From: Mytilisepta virgata | Lineage: Eukaryota; Mollusca; Bivalvia; Mytilida; Mytilidae | Assembly: GCA_028015205.1 (NCBI GenBank) | Contig: CM051517.1 | Location: forward strand, 55,799,455 to 55,863,454 | Reading direction: 5' to 3' | Length of the DNA: 64,000 nucleotides | Shown: piece after piece, positions 33,776-43,913 of the stretch | How the letters are laid out: every line of letters starts with the position of its first letter | Numbering within the stretch: position 1 is the first letter of the stretch | Translations under genes and position numbers: made by a program | Notes under the pieces: generated by a model | Database searches by the model: none | Told to the model about the DNA's origin: nothing | What the model saw: only the letters and a program-made list of their open reading frames with translations

Positions 33776-36627
33776 GGGGGCCGTGTTAATGAAGATGTCC
33801 TAAGATATGTCCTAAGACTTGTCTTACGCATCGAATTAGGATTGTCTTAAGATCATCCTAAAACATGTCTTAGGATGTTAAACAAAGCTATCTTAGGATA
33901 GTGCTAGGCAGGAGTAACTTAGGACAATCCTAACATATTCTTAGGATAATCATATGTTTATTTCTGAAAAAATGAAAGATTTTTAGATTTGCTCTTTTGA
34001 TATTAAAAAAAAAATCCAGAATAAAAACTTTTCTAAACTGTAGGGCTTATGACGAAAAATAAAACGGCAGTCAAATAAATGAAAATTACGCAGTGTATAT
34101 ACGGCATTATTAGTTTTTTACATGTACATGATATCTATTACAGATTGAAATCGTTACTTAATTGAGAGCACAAAATACTATAATAGGGTTCTCTCGATAC
34201 CAGTGATTGTCTATGGATATGTTCTTAACATGAGGTAAAAAAGAAACCAACATTCCAACTAGTCTATATTTTTGTTATTTATCATAATGAAATGAAAATA
34301 CATCCATATTTATCACGAATAAAGTGTCCATGTGCAACACATATTTGATTTATTTGAGTTTTGGGTTCCAGAGCAAACAGGAACTAAAGGCTCCCAATAG
34401 CCTTATCGCTCACCTGGATTTTACTTTTCACCTTGAGCAGGACTAAAAATGTAAGTGTTGCAGTAAATTTGACTGGTTTTTCTATAGGGTTCTATGTTAA
34501 ACTAAGTTCAGCAGTGGCAGTCATCTTGGTTGACAATCCAGATCAATGGACACATTTCTAAAACATCTAGGGACCATTTCTGCTTAGTCTTGTTCCAATT
34601 GGCTTAGTGGTTTCAGACAAGAAAATTCTTAAATGAATTTTCCTATAGGGTCCTATATTTAACTAAGTTAGGCCATGGCGGCCATCTTGGTTGACAATCC
34701 GGGTGATCGGACATATTTCTGAAAGAGGACCATCTAAGGACCAATGCTGCCAAGTTTAGTTCAAACTGGCTCAGTAGTTTCAGACGAGATGTTTGAGTGA
34801 ATTTCCTATAGGGTCCTATGTTAAACGAAGTTCGGTTGTGGCAGCCATCTTGGTTCACAGTCCACGAAATCGGACACATTTCTGAAAAAGGACTTGCTAA
34901 GGAACATTGCTGCCAAATCTGGCTCCAATATGTCAAGCGGTTTCAGACAAGATGATTTTTCAATGAATTTTCCCATAGGGCCCTAAGTTAAACTAAGTTT
35001 GGCTGTAGAGGTCATCTTGGTTGACAGACCGGGTCATCGGACAAAATTCTGAAACAGGACCATCTAAGGACCATTGCTACCAAGTCTAGTTCTTATTGGC
35101 GTAGTGGTTCCAGACAAGCAGATTTTTGAGTGAATTTCCCATAGGGTACTATGTTAAATTAAGTTCGGTTGTGGCGGCCATCTTGGTTGACTGTCCGGGT
35201 CATCGGACACACCTCTGAAAGATGACCATCTCAGGACCATTGCTGCCAAGTCTGGTTCCAATTGGTTAAGTGGTTTCAGACAAGAAGATTTTTCAAAGAA
35301 TTTTCCCTTAGGGCCCTATGTTAAACTAATTTCGGCTATGGCGGCCATCTTGGCTAACAATCTGGGTCATCATACATATTTCTGAAAGAGAACCTCCTAA
35401 GGACCATTACTGCCTACTTTGGTTCCAATTGGCCTTGTAGTTGTATAGAAGAAGATTTTTGAAATTACTCCCCTCCTTTTTTCTATTTTTAGTAACAGCA
35501 GCCATGTCGGTTGGAAGTCGGGGATGCTGGACATAGATGTGGAAGGGGGCCACCCAAGAACTATTTCACCAAAGTTTGGTCTCAATTGGCCCAGTGGTTT
35601 CAAAGGAGAAGATCTTTAAACAAAATTGTATGCTGGATGCCGTCTTTAAAAGGCAAAAACTCCTATAAGGGGTCAATGAATGATTTCGGTCATGTTGACT
35701 TATTTGTAGATCTTACTTTGTTGAACATTTTTGCTGTTTACAGTTTGTCTTTATCTATAATAATATTCAAGATAATAACCTAAAACTGCAAAATTTCCTT
35801 AAAATCAAATCAGGGGCAATAACCCAACAAAGGGTTGACCGATTCGTCTGAAAACTTCATTGTAGTAGATCTTGACCTGATGAACATTTTTACTACATGT
35901 CAGTTTTTCTCTAGATGCTTTAGTTTTTGAGACATAAGACAAAGACTGTAGTTTACCCCTATGTTCTATTTTCTAGCCATGTCGGCCATGTTGGTTGGCA
36001 GGCGGGGTCATCGGACACATTTTTTAAACCTAATGATGCTTATGGCCAAGTTTGGTTCTATTTAGCCCAGTAGTTTCGGAGATTTTTGTAAAAGTTAACG
36101 CATGACGACGGACGACGACGGACGGCGACGGACGCCAATGGATGAGAATAGCTCACTTGAGCCTTTGGATGAGGTGAGCTAAAAACGGGGTACTGTATAA
36201 ATTTTGTGCTGATATCTCTACTGTTATAAATCAGAATGAAATGAAATTTTACAAATATATTTAAATAAAGTGTGGCTATCTGTATGTATGTTTTTACGGC
36301 GTTCTGTCCGGCAAAATGTACGTGCACCACAAATCTAAAACTTTGATTTAGAGGGTTGTCTATGTCTATAAACACTTTATTTCGTCGTATATTGTATGTT
36401 CAATTTCTAAAGTACATGTACACAGCAGCCATGCTGGTTGTTTATATTACAATGATTAATCCTAACTGTTATGATCATCTAAGGATGGTCTTAAAACACC
36501 CATTTCTACATCCTAACTTTAGAACAAACTATTGGACATGTCCCAACTTAGGATAGCTTCGATAACATGACTTAGGACTAGGACATGTCGTAAGACTATC
36601 TTAGGACACCTTCGTTAACACGGCCCC
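33776..36627. mobile_element. 2.85-kb element with ~170-bp terminal inverted repeats carrying a 167-bp array
   Basis: The left end GGGGGCCGTGTTAATGAAG followed by repeated 'TCTTAGGAT' motifs (33776-33950) is inverted at the right end (about 36450-36627, ending 'GTTAACACGGCCCCCG'). Inside is a minus-sense 167-bp array ending in a 'GACGACGGACGACGACGG' run at 36.10-36.13 kb. No transposase is seen. It belongs to the same end family as the element at 36783-37432. Target duplication was not resolved. Confidence 0.7.
34470..36180 (-). repeat. ~167-bp array, reverse orientation, inside the TIR element
   Basis: Eight or so units show 'AGGGTCCTATGTTAAACTAA', 'GCGGCCATCTTGGTTGAC', 'GGACCATTGCTGCCAAG' and 'GTGGTTTCAGACAAG' at steps of roughly 160-170 bp. 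The 97-codon frame at 34643-34936 is a by-product of repeat periodicity. Confidence 0.75.
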
Positions 36628-36782
36628 CGTTAAACTGTTAAATAATTTATGTACAAAAGGGGGATTATCTTGATGTGTAAATTACATGTAACTGCTAAGC
36701 ATTTCAAAAATTAATATGAAAAAAATATCATAAATGGGAAAATTAATAAAACAAAATAATAGTTTTCAATAAATAGGTATTC

Positions 36783-37432
36783 TGGGGCCTGGTTATCGAA
36801 GCTGTCCTAAAATCGGTCCTAAGATATGTCTTATGACAAATTTTAGGATTGTCATGGGACTATCATAAGACATGACTGAGAATGTAAATCAAAGCTATCC
36901 TGGGATTATCTTATCTTGCGATGTCCTAAACGGGTACATTATAGTTTAAACAATTAAATTTTATAAAATATATGCAATATTTATTTGAAAGTTTATAAGA
37001 AGTATGTTTTGGAACATTGTGTTTTACCTATATTATCATGGAGTAGTTTAACAACTACTCAATAATCTGTTTACATTTAATTGAACTAAGATTATCACAA
37101 CTCGCATTATAAACACGTGCATAATATTTTAGATGAAAAGTACTCAAAACGAAAAAAAAAATGAGATCTGATATTACAAAAACATATATTAAATGATATG
37201 AACTGATTATTACATAGAGCATTACAATAAGTATATAACTATTTAAAGGCAAAAAAACAAAGATACGATGGTCTTAAGACACCTATTTATTTTCTTGTCC
37301 TAAAGTTAAGATAAAATTTGCGATATGTCCTGAGTTGAGACATCTTCAATAATCCGACTTAGTACTTAGACATCTCTTAAGACTATCATAAGATATATCC
37401 TAGTCCTAAGACAACTTCGATAACCAAGCCCC
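36783..37432. mobile_element. 650-bp MITE with 'CTTGGTTATCGAAG' ends
   Basis: The left end 'GGGGCCTGGTTATCGAAGCTG' in part and the right end, whose complement is GGGGGCTTGGTTATCGAAG, are inverted and followed by degenerate 'TCCTAAGA' repeats like those of the 33.8-36.6 kb element. No ORF. It lies 155 bp from the larger relative, inside the giant inverted-repeat interior. Confidence 0.7.
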
Positions 37433-38064
37433 CGGGGGTACAAAATATTACGGTTATAATAATAAAAGTATTCTAATTTGGAAACGCATTTTGAGATATA
37501 TACAAATAACAAACAACCAATAATAAATATCACCTAGAATAAAATAAAATTGTATTTAATAAAGGCCGGGGATTCCAAGAAAATCTTAAATTTAGTGCTT
37601 CAATCAAAGCGAAAGAACGAACAAATATTTGTGCACGCGCCAACTCATCTTACCCACTCACATACAAAAACCCAAAAGCATAACAGATTATCATGATAAT
37701 ATCGAAAAAGATTTGACGAAACATCACGAAAGAAATGTAGATATTATAAACACTAATCCTGAAAAATTTATGATTTAATAGTTGCATGTTTTTAACCGGG
37801 ATCATCAAAAAAGTTTAAGAAGGGCCTGTTGCTGGTTTTTAACGACCATGTTTTCCCGCCATTCTATATGCTATGTGTTTTGATAAGTTATGAAAAGCCA
37901 GTTGAATAATAAAATATCTGTTTACTATAAATAAAATCACAAAATGCAATTCTGATAAGCCAAAGAGCTGAAAAGAGAACTATGACGGTTTGATTGTATC
38001 AGAAGATAAATAAGATCTTATCTGATTACACATGCTGATAATGATATTGCAAGTTTAGAAGTCA

Positions 38065-39340
38065 GTGGTCAGTAGTCAGTTGATAAAAACCAGAAAACTC
38101 TTAAAAGTTCTCACAAAATTTATTACGATGAAAAACAGATTTTATTTTCTATCCATTTCGCTCTTAGGTACCTCAAATTATTTTGGAAAGTGTTGTATTT
38201 CTTTTTATTTCTATCAGACATGTCAGAGTCAAGAAAGAAGCAAGGTATGTTTTATATTTTATTTCATTTAATATTAAACAAGTAGCATCGTTTATAAATA
38301 GCATGTACCATCGATTCTTACTATAACAACCCTTACTTGAAAAAATCCTTTATTATGTCTATAGAATAACACTTAAAGCGGACCCTATGACTTTCTTTTT
38401 ACGATTCAACTTGAAAACTTTCATATATAAATACGATGAATACAGTGATTGAAATGCAACAATTGGCCTAGAATTTCCTGCTTCATAAATCTTCTATTAT
38501 TGCCATTTGTTCTCCCCTGTTGATAAAAATCTTTCAGCTTTCACCAGAGTTTTTTTTCGTTTCGTTTTTTTTTTTTTAAAGAAAAATCCTCTGAAATAAT
38601 GGAAAATGTCCGGCACAGCAATGATTTTACCATGTAGAATAATATTAACTTTATTATACAAATGAAGTTTCCCAAATTTGTTTTATTTTATTAGAAAACT
38701 AAAATTCAAAAAATTGTTCTTAATTACATTCCTTAAAATACTTATTTTCGCTATACTATCAATCTACATGTACATTAATATTTACACGATTATGTGATCT
38801 AATAATTATGATAATATATAAATTTGCTTCCCACTACATGGAGTAACAGTAACATGGTAATATGAGACCTGCCATATTAACATCATTGTCAGCCAGTACA
38901 ATATGTATCTACATAGTTAGACTGACCTCCACTGTTTATCAATCAATTACAATTAATTAAGGCCTTGTGCCAATAAACAAATCATACTGTGATAATCTTG
39001 GCTATAACAGATATGACTATAGAATTTTATTAGATTATAGTTTTGATTATAATTATTTTTATCACATTATTCTTATTCCTGAAGAATCTTAATTTTTCTC
39101 TTATTCTACTCTGGTATAGTATAAATTTACTATATCTAATATTAGTATCTTTGGATTGTTATTTTGTAACTAGTATGGCCGCAGTTTTAGATTTTAACAC
39201 GAATACACAAATGTATATTATAAAAGAGAAAATTAATAATAAACTTATTATCTTCAGATGCGGATTGTAAATGTAAATCTACCAATGACAATATCCCAGA
39301 AAAAAGAAACAGTGTCAAATAGAAGGGTAAGTAACAAGAA
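38065..39340 (+). other. weak two-exon candidate
   Basis: A short frame ending 'GAAGCAAG' precedes a strong splice donor (GTATGT at about 38246). About 1 kb downstream the acceptor TTATTATCTTCAG (ending about 39256) leads into a stretch reading DADCKCKSTNDNIPEKRNS and then a stop shortly before GGTAAGT. Joining in the frame MSESRKKQ is possible. I do not recognise the product; both exons are tiny and this may be chance. Confidence 0.15.
39116..39166 (+). mobile_element. 51-bp family-1 retrozyme fragment bounded by ribozyme cleavage site and 3' end
   Basis: The sequence from ATAGTATAAATTTACT to TTTGGATTGTTATTTTG matches the segment that follows the hammerhead in full family-1 copies. It begins four nucleotides after the cleavage point and ends at the family 3' end. 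It would be the insertion of a 3' self-cleavage product. Confidence 0.65.
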
Positions 39341-40035
39341 AATGTGAAATTTGTTCATTATTTTAGCTCATCCAGTCCATGCAATTGAGAAATTGTGTTC
39401 ATTGTTAATTTCTGTTTTAGCTTTCCTTTAAATGTGCATTGACGGATTGAGACGAAAATTTGTTGGATTTGTCTCTAGGTAGTTTCATTTCATAATTGAG
39501 TGAACGGGTCTGGACCTTCAACCAAAATGGCCACCGTCACTTAAGTTAGAATATACGATTTGTAAAAGAAAATAAATATCCTCTGAAATCACTGGATTTA
39601 TTGAGACCAACTTACCTTTCCAGGAATGGTGCATACATGTAGGAAGTCACTTTTGAAATTCATGTCTTGATTAATTTGTGACGTTAAACCTTAGTACAAC
39701 ATTCGAACAAAAATTTAAAAACATCAATTAAAACATTTACGTCAGACTATGGTGGAATGGTTCTTATGCGACTTTAGTGCAAGGGTCTAGACTTCACAAT
39801 ATGGTCACTGTGACTTGAATTAGAAAGAACATTTTTGGTATATTGTGACCAAACTGTGATAGAATGGTCATAAGGTGGTCCCATTGAAAATTGTGATAGT
39901 GTAGACACGTTTGGACTAACGATAATAAAAACTAAAATAATGAGCAAAACAAATATTTCAAAGAACTTATTAGATCCGAGGCCAAAATTAACTCATAGTG
40001 CATTTTATATTAAAATAAAATTGTCATTGCAAAGT

Positions 40036-42538
40036 ATACAAAACATCATTTTTTATATTTTTTACAAAACATTCTTTCATATGCGTAATGTATTTAAACT
40101 TTATATCTATCATTGTCAAAAATGATATTTATTTTATATAGTAAAGCATATCTTAATTTCCTAAAACGAATGCACCAAGATTTTGTCCAAATCCGAGTTT
40201 TCTTTAATTTGTAAGCAGAAAAATAACACTGTACATGTACGTACATTTGTACCAGCACACAATAACTCGGCTGGAAGTGATTGATAAGCTATGTTCATAA
40301 TTTTTGTAAATATGAGCTCTCAAATTTCATGAAATCGAGGCTAAAGTAAAAGATATATCTTAATCGTAAGGCCACACAAAATTGAATTTTTCGGATTCTT
40401 GGGCGCCCGGGGCGATCGAAATTTTAATTTTTTAATTTTTTTCTTGAGGATTAGTTTTTAGGCGAAGTTCAAATTTACATGCGGGCACTGATATTGTAAA
40501 GTAAAATATTGCAAAAAATGGGGAAAATACTAACTTGTACGAAACTTTAGGAGCGGGAGAACAACTTTTTGAAAAATGAAGAATTTAGGACGAATTTTCC
40601 GCAATTTTTTCCCTTATTAAATAGTCTAAAAATCGGAGCCGCGAAATCCAAAGAACTAAATATCAATTTGATGTGGCTTAATTACACAGAAGAGTGTGGT
40701 GGATTTTTTTTCATCGGTATTCAGCCACATAAATTAAGCTAGAAAAAAAGAAGCTTTGAAACATTTGAAATACAACTAGATTTGATTCAAACTATTGTAT
40801 ATTTTCAATGCATAAGTATATCAAGATACTTTTAATTCTAGTAGAGAAAATGCCTTTTATCAAAATTGAAATTTTGAATGTTTTCGAAATTACATACTTC
40901 CGATAATGGGCAAGATAATGTTTAGAAGAGTTTAATTTAGGTAAAGCATTTTACCAGTTTTATTACTACTATTATTACAAATTTCAGGTCAGCGTTGCAG
41001 TGTTCGGATGAAAGTACAGAATATTTTATTTGAAAATGTTGAAAGGAAATAGAATGGAGCGAACAAGTTTCCAAAACAGTATCTAGAGTATGCTAGAGGA
41101 CATAAAACATAGACCAATGTCAAGTAGCTATCACAGAGCTTCGCACTTTTGTTGATATGGATGTTTTGTTGAAGCTCAATACCCCAACCTTTTCGTATAT
41201 TTCAGATCTTTAAATTCTAAATTTTTACATTAACTGTAGTGGTATATAAGTAGGATTTCATACGTAACCATATCTGCCACAATTTCGAAGCACATATAGT
41301 AAAGAAACAAATCCTGTAACTGTAAAACAATTGGCTGAAATTGGTATTACTCATACATATTCCGACACAATTTTTATCTTATTTTATCTTATATTATCAG
41401 TCCTGTGAACAATGATATCATTATAAGGTAATTCATGTAGGGTTCCATACCTTACCATACTGGAGGAAGAACAGAAACGACATATTCAAGATGACGTGCC
41501 GAAGATATCCTCTCCTCATCAAATTTGCGGTACGGACATTAATGTCAGAACTTTAGAAATTTATACACAGAAGCGGAGAGAGAAAATTATTCAACGTGGA
41601 AGCAATAAATTCAACACTAAGGATTTATACAATGTTTAGCATTAATTTTCGTGGTTTTCGTATATGCATTCATTAAATTTTAATAAACCATACATAATAA
41701 TCCGGCTTCTTGATTAATCATAATATATACAGTAAAGAAACTTTGGTCATGATATGACCTATATTCATCCGTGTCTTATTCTATAGTCTATTCTTTTAGT
41801 TATACATGTATCTTTGTGGCAATTGTTTGTTATGTTCCATTCTCATGAGTTTGTCTTGCCTTTGGAATTTTCCCACTGTTTGACTCTTCTGCATTATTTT
41901 GCCGATATTCAGTGATTGTTTCCAAGAGGGTTATGGGTTAAATTACATAATACATGGGGAAAATACCCACAAAAGACTGGAATATTCTTACAAAAAATAT
42001 ATAGATAGCGCTTTTGTTAATGTTCCTTTCATTTATTTTATATCTTTAGTCTGAAGCTACAACTGGAGAAAATATTTCTCAAATTATGATATTTCAGAAG
42101 AAAATTATTCTGAAAATAAACATGATGATGCACTTTCAGTAAAATTCAACTTCATTTCTGGAAGATTTTTCTTCTCAGATACATATAATGGTTTTGTACG
42201 TACCAACCATTTAACCTGGAACAATGTTTTTAGAAGAATTATGTCTACAGTATTTTGGGAAATAAACTTCTTCGTGGATATTAGAAGATTTTTCTTCTCA
42301 AATAAGATTGATATTACTTAATGCTATTTGTGAAGGTTTTAATTTTTTATACCTAATTCTATCAGAGAATACCATCTAATCTTACCATTCTCATGTTAGT
42401 TGAGGGATAAATTGTTAACAAAATCATAAAAAAAGGTGCCAATTTATGTAAATTTATAGAAAATGCCAAAACATAGTCGATAAAAAGGAAAACCTGGATT
42501 TTCCTTTTTTATTTTGGACTGCATTATATATATTGTGT
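40036..42538. repeat. right arm of the giant inverted repeat
   Basis: This is the reverse complement of 23143-25590, ending outward at 'GGACTGCATTATATATATTG' beside a (TG)n tract. It carries about 95 bp (42.28-42.38 kb) absent from the left arm, plus the shared MITE (40.37-40.69 kb) and the candidate exon (41427-41639). The arms have diverged enough that a simple assembly duplication is unlikely. Confidence 0.88.
41427..41639 (+). CDS. candidate exon shared by both inverted-repeat arms (right copy)
   Basis: The 70-codon open stretch reads GNSCRVPYLTILEEEQKRHI..TDINVRTLEIYTQKRREKII and ends at TAG 41637-41639. It parallels the minus-strand frame in the left arm. No Met start lies in frame at its beginning, so it would have to be an exon, or a fragment. 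Function unknown. Confidence 0.25.
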   Translation, partial: GNSCRVPYLTILEEEQKRHIQDDVPKISSPHQICGTDINVRTLEIYTQKRREKIIQRGSNKFNTKDLYNV

Positions 42539-43087
42539 GTGTGTGTGTGTGTGTGTGATTGTGTGGGTGTGTGAAGGTGTGTGTGTGTGATGGTGAGTGT
42601 GTATGTGTGTGATGGTGTGTGTGTGTGTGTGACATTTTTCTATTTAATTGTAAATCTTTGTTTAGTTTGATAGAGTACCAAGAAACTTTCCAGGGTTTCT
42701 ATTATTTTTCATACTTTCTGAAAGTTAATCAAAAAAGAGAATAAATAAAAAAAAACTTTATTCTGCAGGTTCCCCGTGGCATATGCTCGCCAAATGAATA
42801 AGGAGTTCTAAATATGAAATATATAAAGCCCAGCAAATTTTATCAATTAAGCCAAAATAATTGAGTTCTTCTCGGAACAAGTCTAGTAAACTTCAAAGTA
42901 TACCAAATGTAACAAATAAAAACTTTAATATATACCTGATTGCATAAAGACGCCTAGATTATGTCAAAGTATACTTAAAAATGTATAACATCATAGATTA
43001 TTTGCTTAGTCGCTCTGTCTTTAACAAGGCAAATGAAACACTTTATGCTACAAACAGCTAGTGCTTCACCCATATTTATTTTGAACT

Positions 43088-43128
<41 letters not shown>

Positions 43129-43268
43129 TACTTAAATCCTTAGATTATGTATACCAAAATGTATACGATATATATATATGTATGTATGTGTATGTATGTG
43201 TGTGTATATATATATGTGTGTGTGTGTTTGTGTGTATATATATATGTATGTGTATATATGTATATATA

Positions 43269-43311
<43 letters not shown>

Positions 43312-43420
43312 ATATGTGTATGTATGTATATGTATATGTATGTGTGTATGTGTGTATATGTATGTATATATATATGTGGGTATATATATGTGTGTGTGTG
43401 TGCTCGACTATGGGTACAGA
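42529..43420. repeat. microsatellites and poly-T between the inverted repeat and LINE ORF2
   Basis: A (TG)n-type tract lies at 42534-42632, a run of about 37 T at 43091-43127 and a mixed (TA/TG)n tract at 43164-43405. Frames in these tracts (Cys/Val/Tyr-rich or His/Thr-rich) are artefacts. The poly-T could be the complement of a poly-A tail of a decayed minus-strand retro-insert. Confidence 0.85.
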
Positions 43421-43913
43421 AATTAGTTCATTTGTTTGTACTTTTATTTTTTCTTTCTATGTTAAAATGTGTCAACAACTTACAAATTATTCTATCTGAG
43501 TTGATTATTGCTAATGTATTCAGAATCCTCCTTCACTTTCTCTTTTTTTTTTAACCAATGAGACATCGAATCAGATTTTTTTCTTTGTTTACTTTTAAAT
43601 GACAACTGCGAAACTACAAATAATTTTATTCATATTAAGTATTTTGGCAAAGTTGTGAAAAAGTCTTAGCACATCTCTAACGAAATAGTGAAGTCCCAAT
43701 TCAACTGATCTTACCAAGATGGTCTTTCAGTTTAATTTTTCATTTTCTTTTTATTTATGCGTACTTACCTTTTCTGTCTTTTTCATCCTTCCGCTAGTTC
43801 TATATACTATTACCTTCCCAAGTTCTTCTTTAATGAATGAGTGTGGATTCAGTTTTAAGCGAAGCCCTAATCCCTGTCCATTTTTATGAAACTTTATCCT
43901 ATAATCTATCCAC

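Larger units (their letters stand above)
25591..40035. other. interior of the giant inverted-repeat block
   Basis: About 14.4 kb without any open frame longer than about 135 codons. Recognisable content: 167-bp family pieces (27.64-28.33, 33.0-33.2 and 34.5-36.1 kb), a SINE fragment (30.29 kb), two TIR elements (33.78-36.63 and 36.78-37.43 kb) and a retrozyme fragment (39.12 kb). The rest, notably 25.6-27.6, 28.4-30.2, 31.1-32.1 and 37.5-39.1 kb, is AT-rich and unassigned. No transposase, integrase or polymerase motif was found. Confidence 0.55.

Noticed and set aside
23143..42538. Inverted arms as an assembly artefact
   Set aside because: Arms differ by several percent and by a ~95-bp indel, and have different outer microsatellites, which a duplicated contig end would not show.
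42444..42635. His/Thr-rich minus frame
   Set aside because: Translation of the (TG)n tract next to the right inverted-repeat arm.
43147..43554. 135-codon and overlapping frames rich in Tyr, Val and Cys
   Set aside because: They are translations of a (TA/TG)n microsatellite; three frames are open at once.
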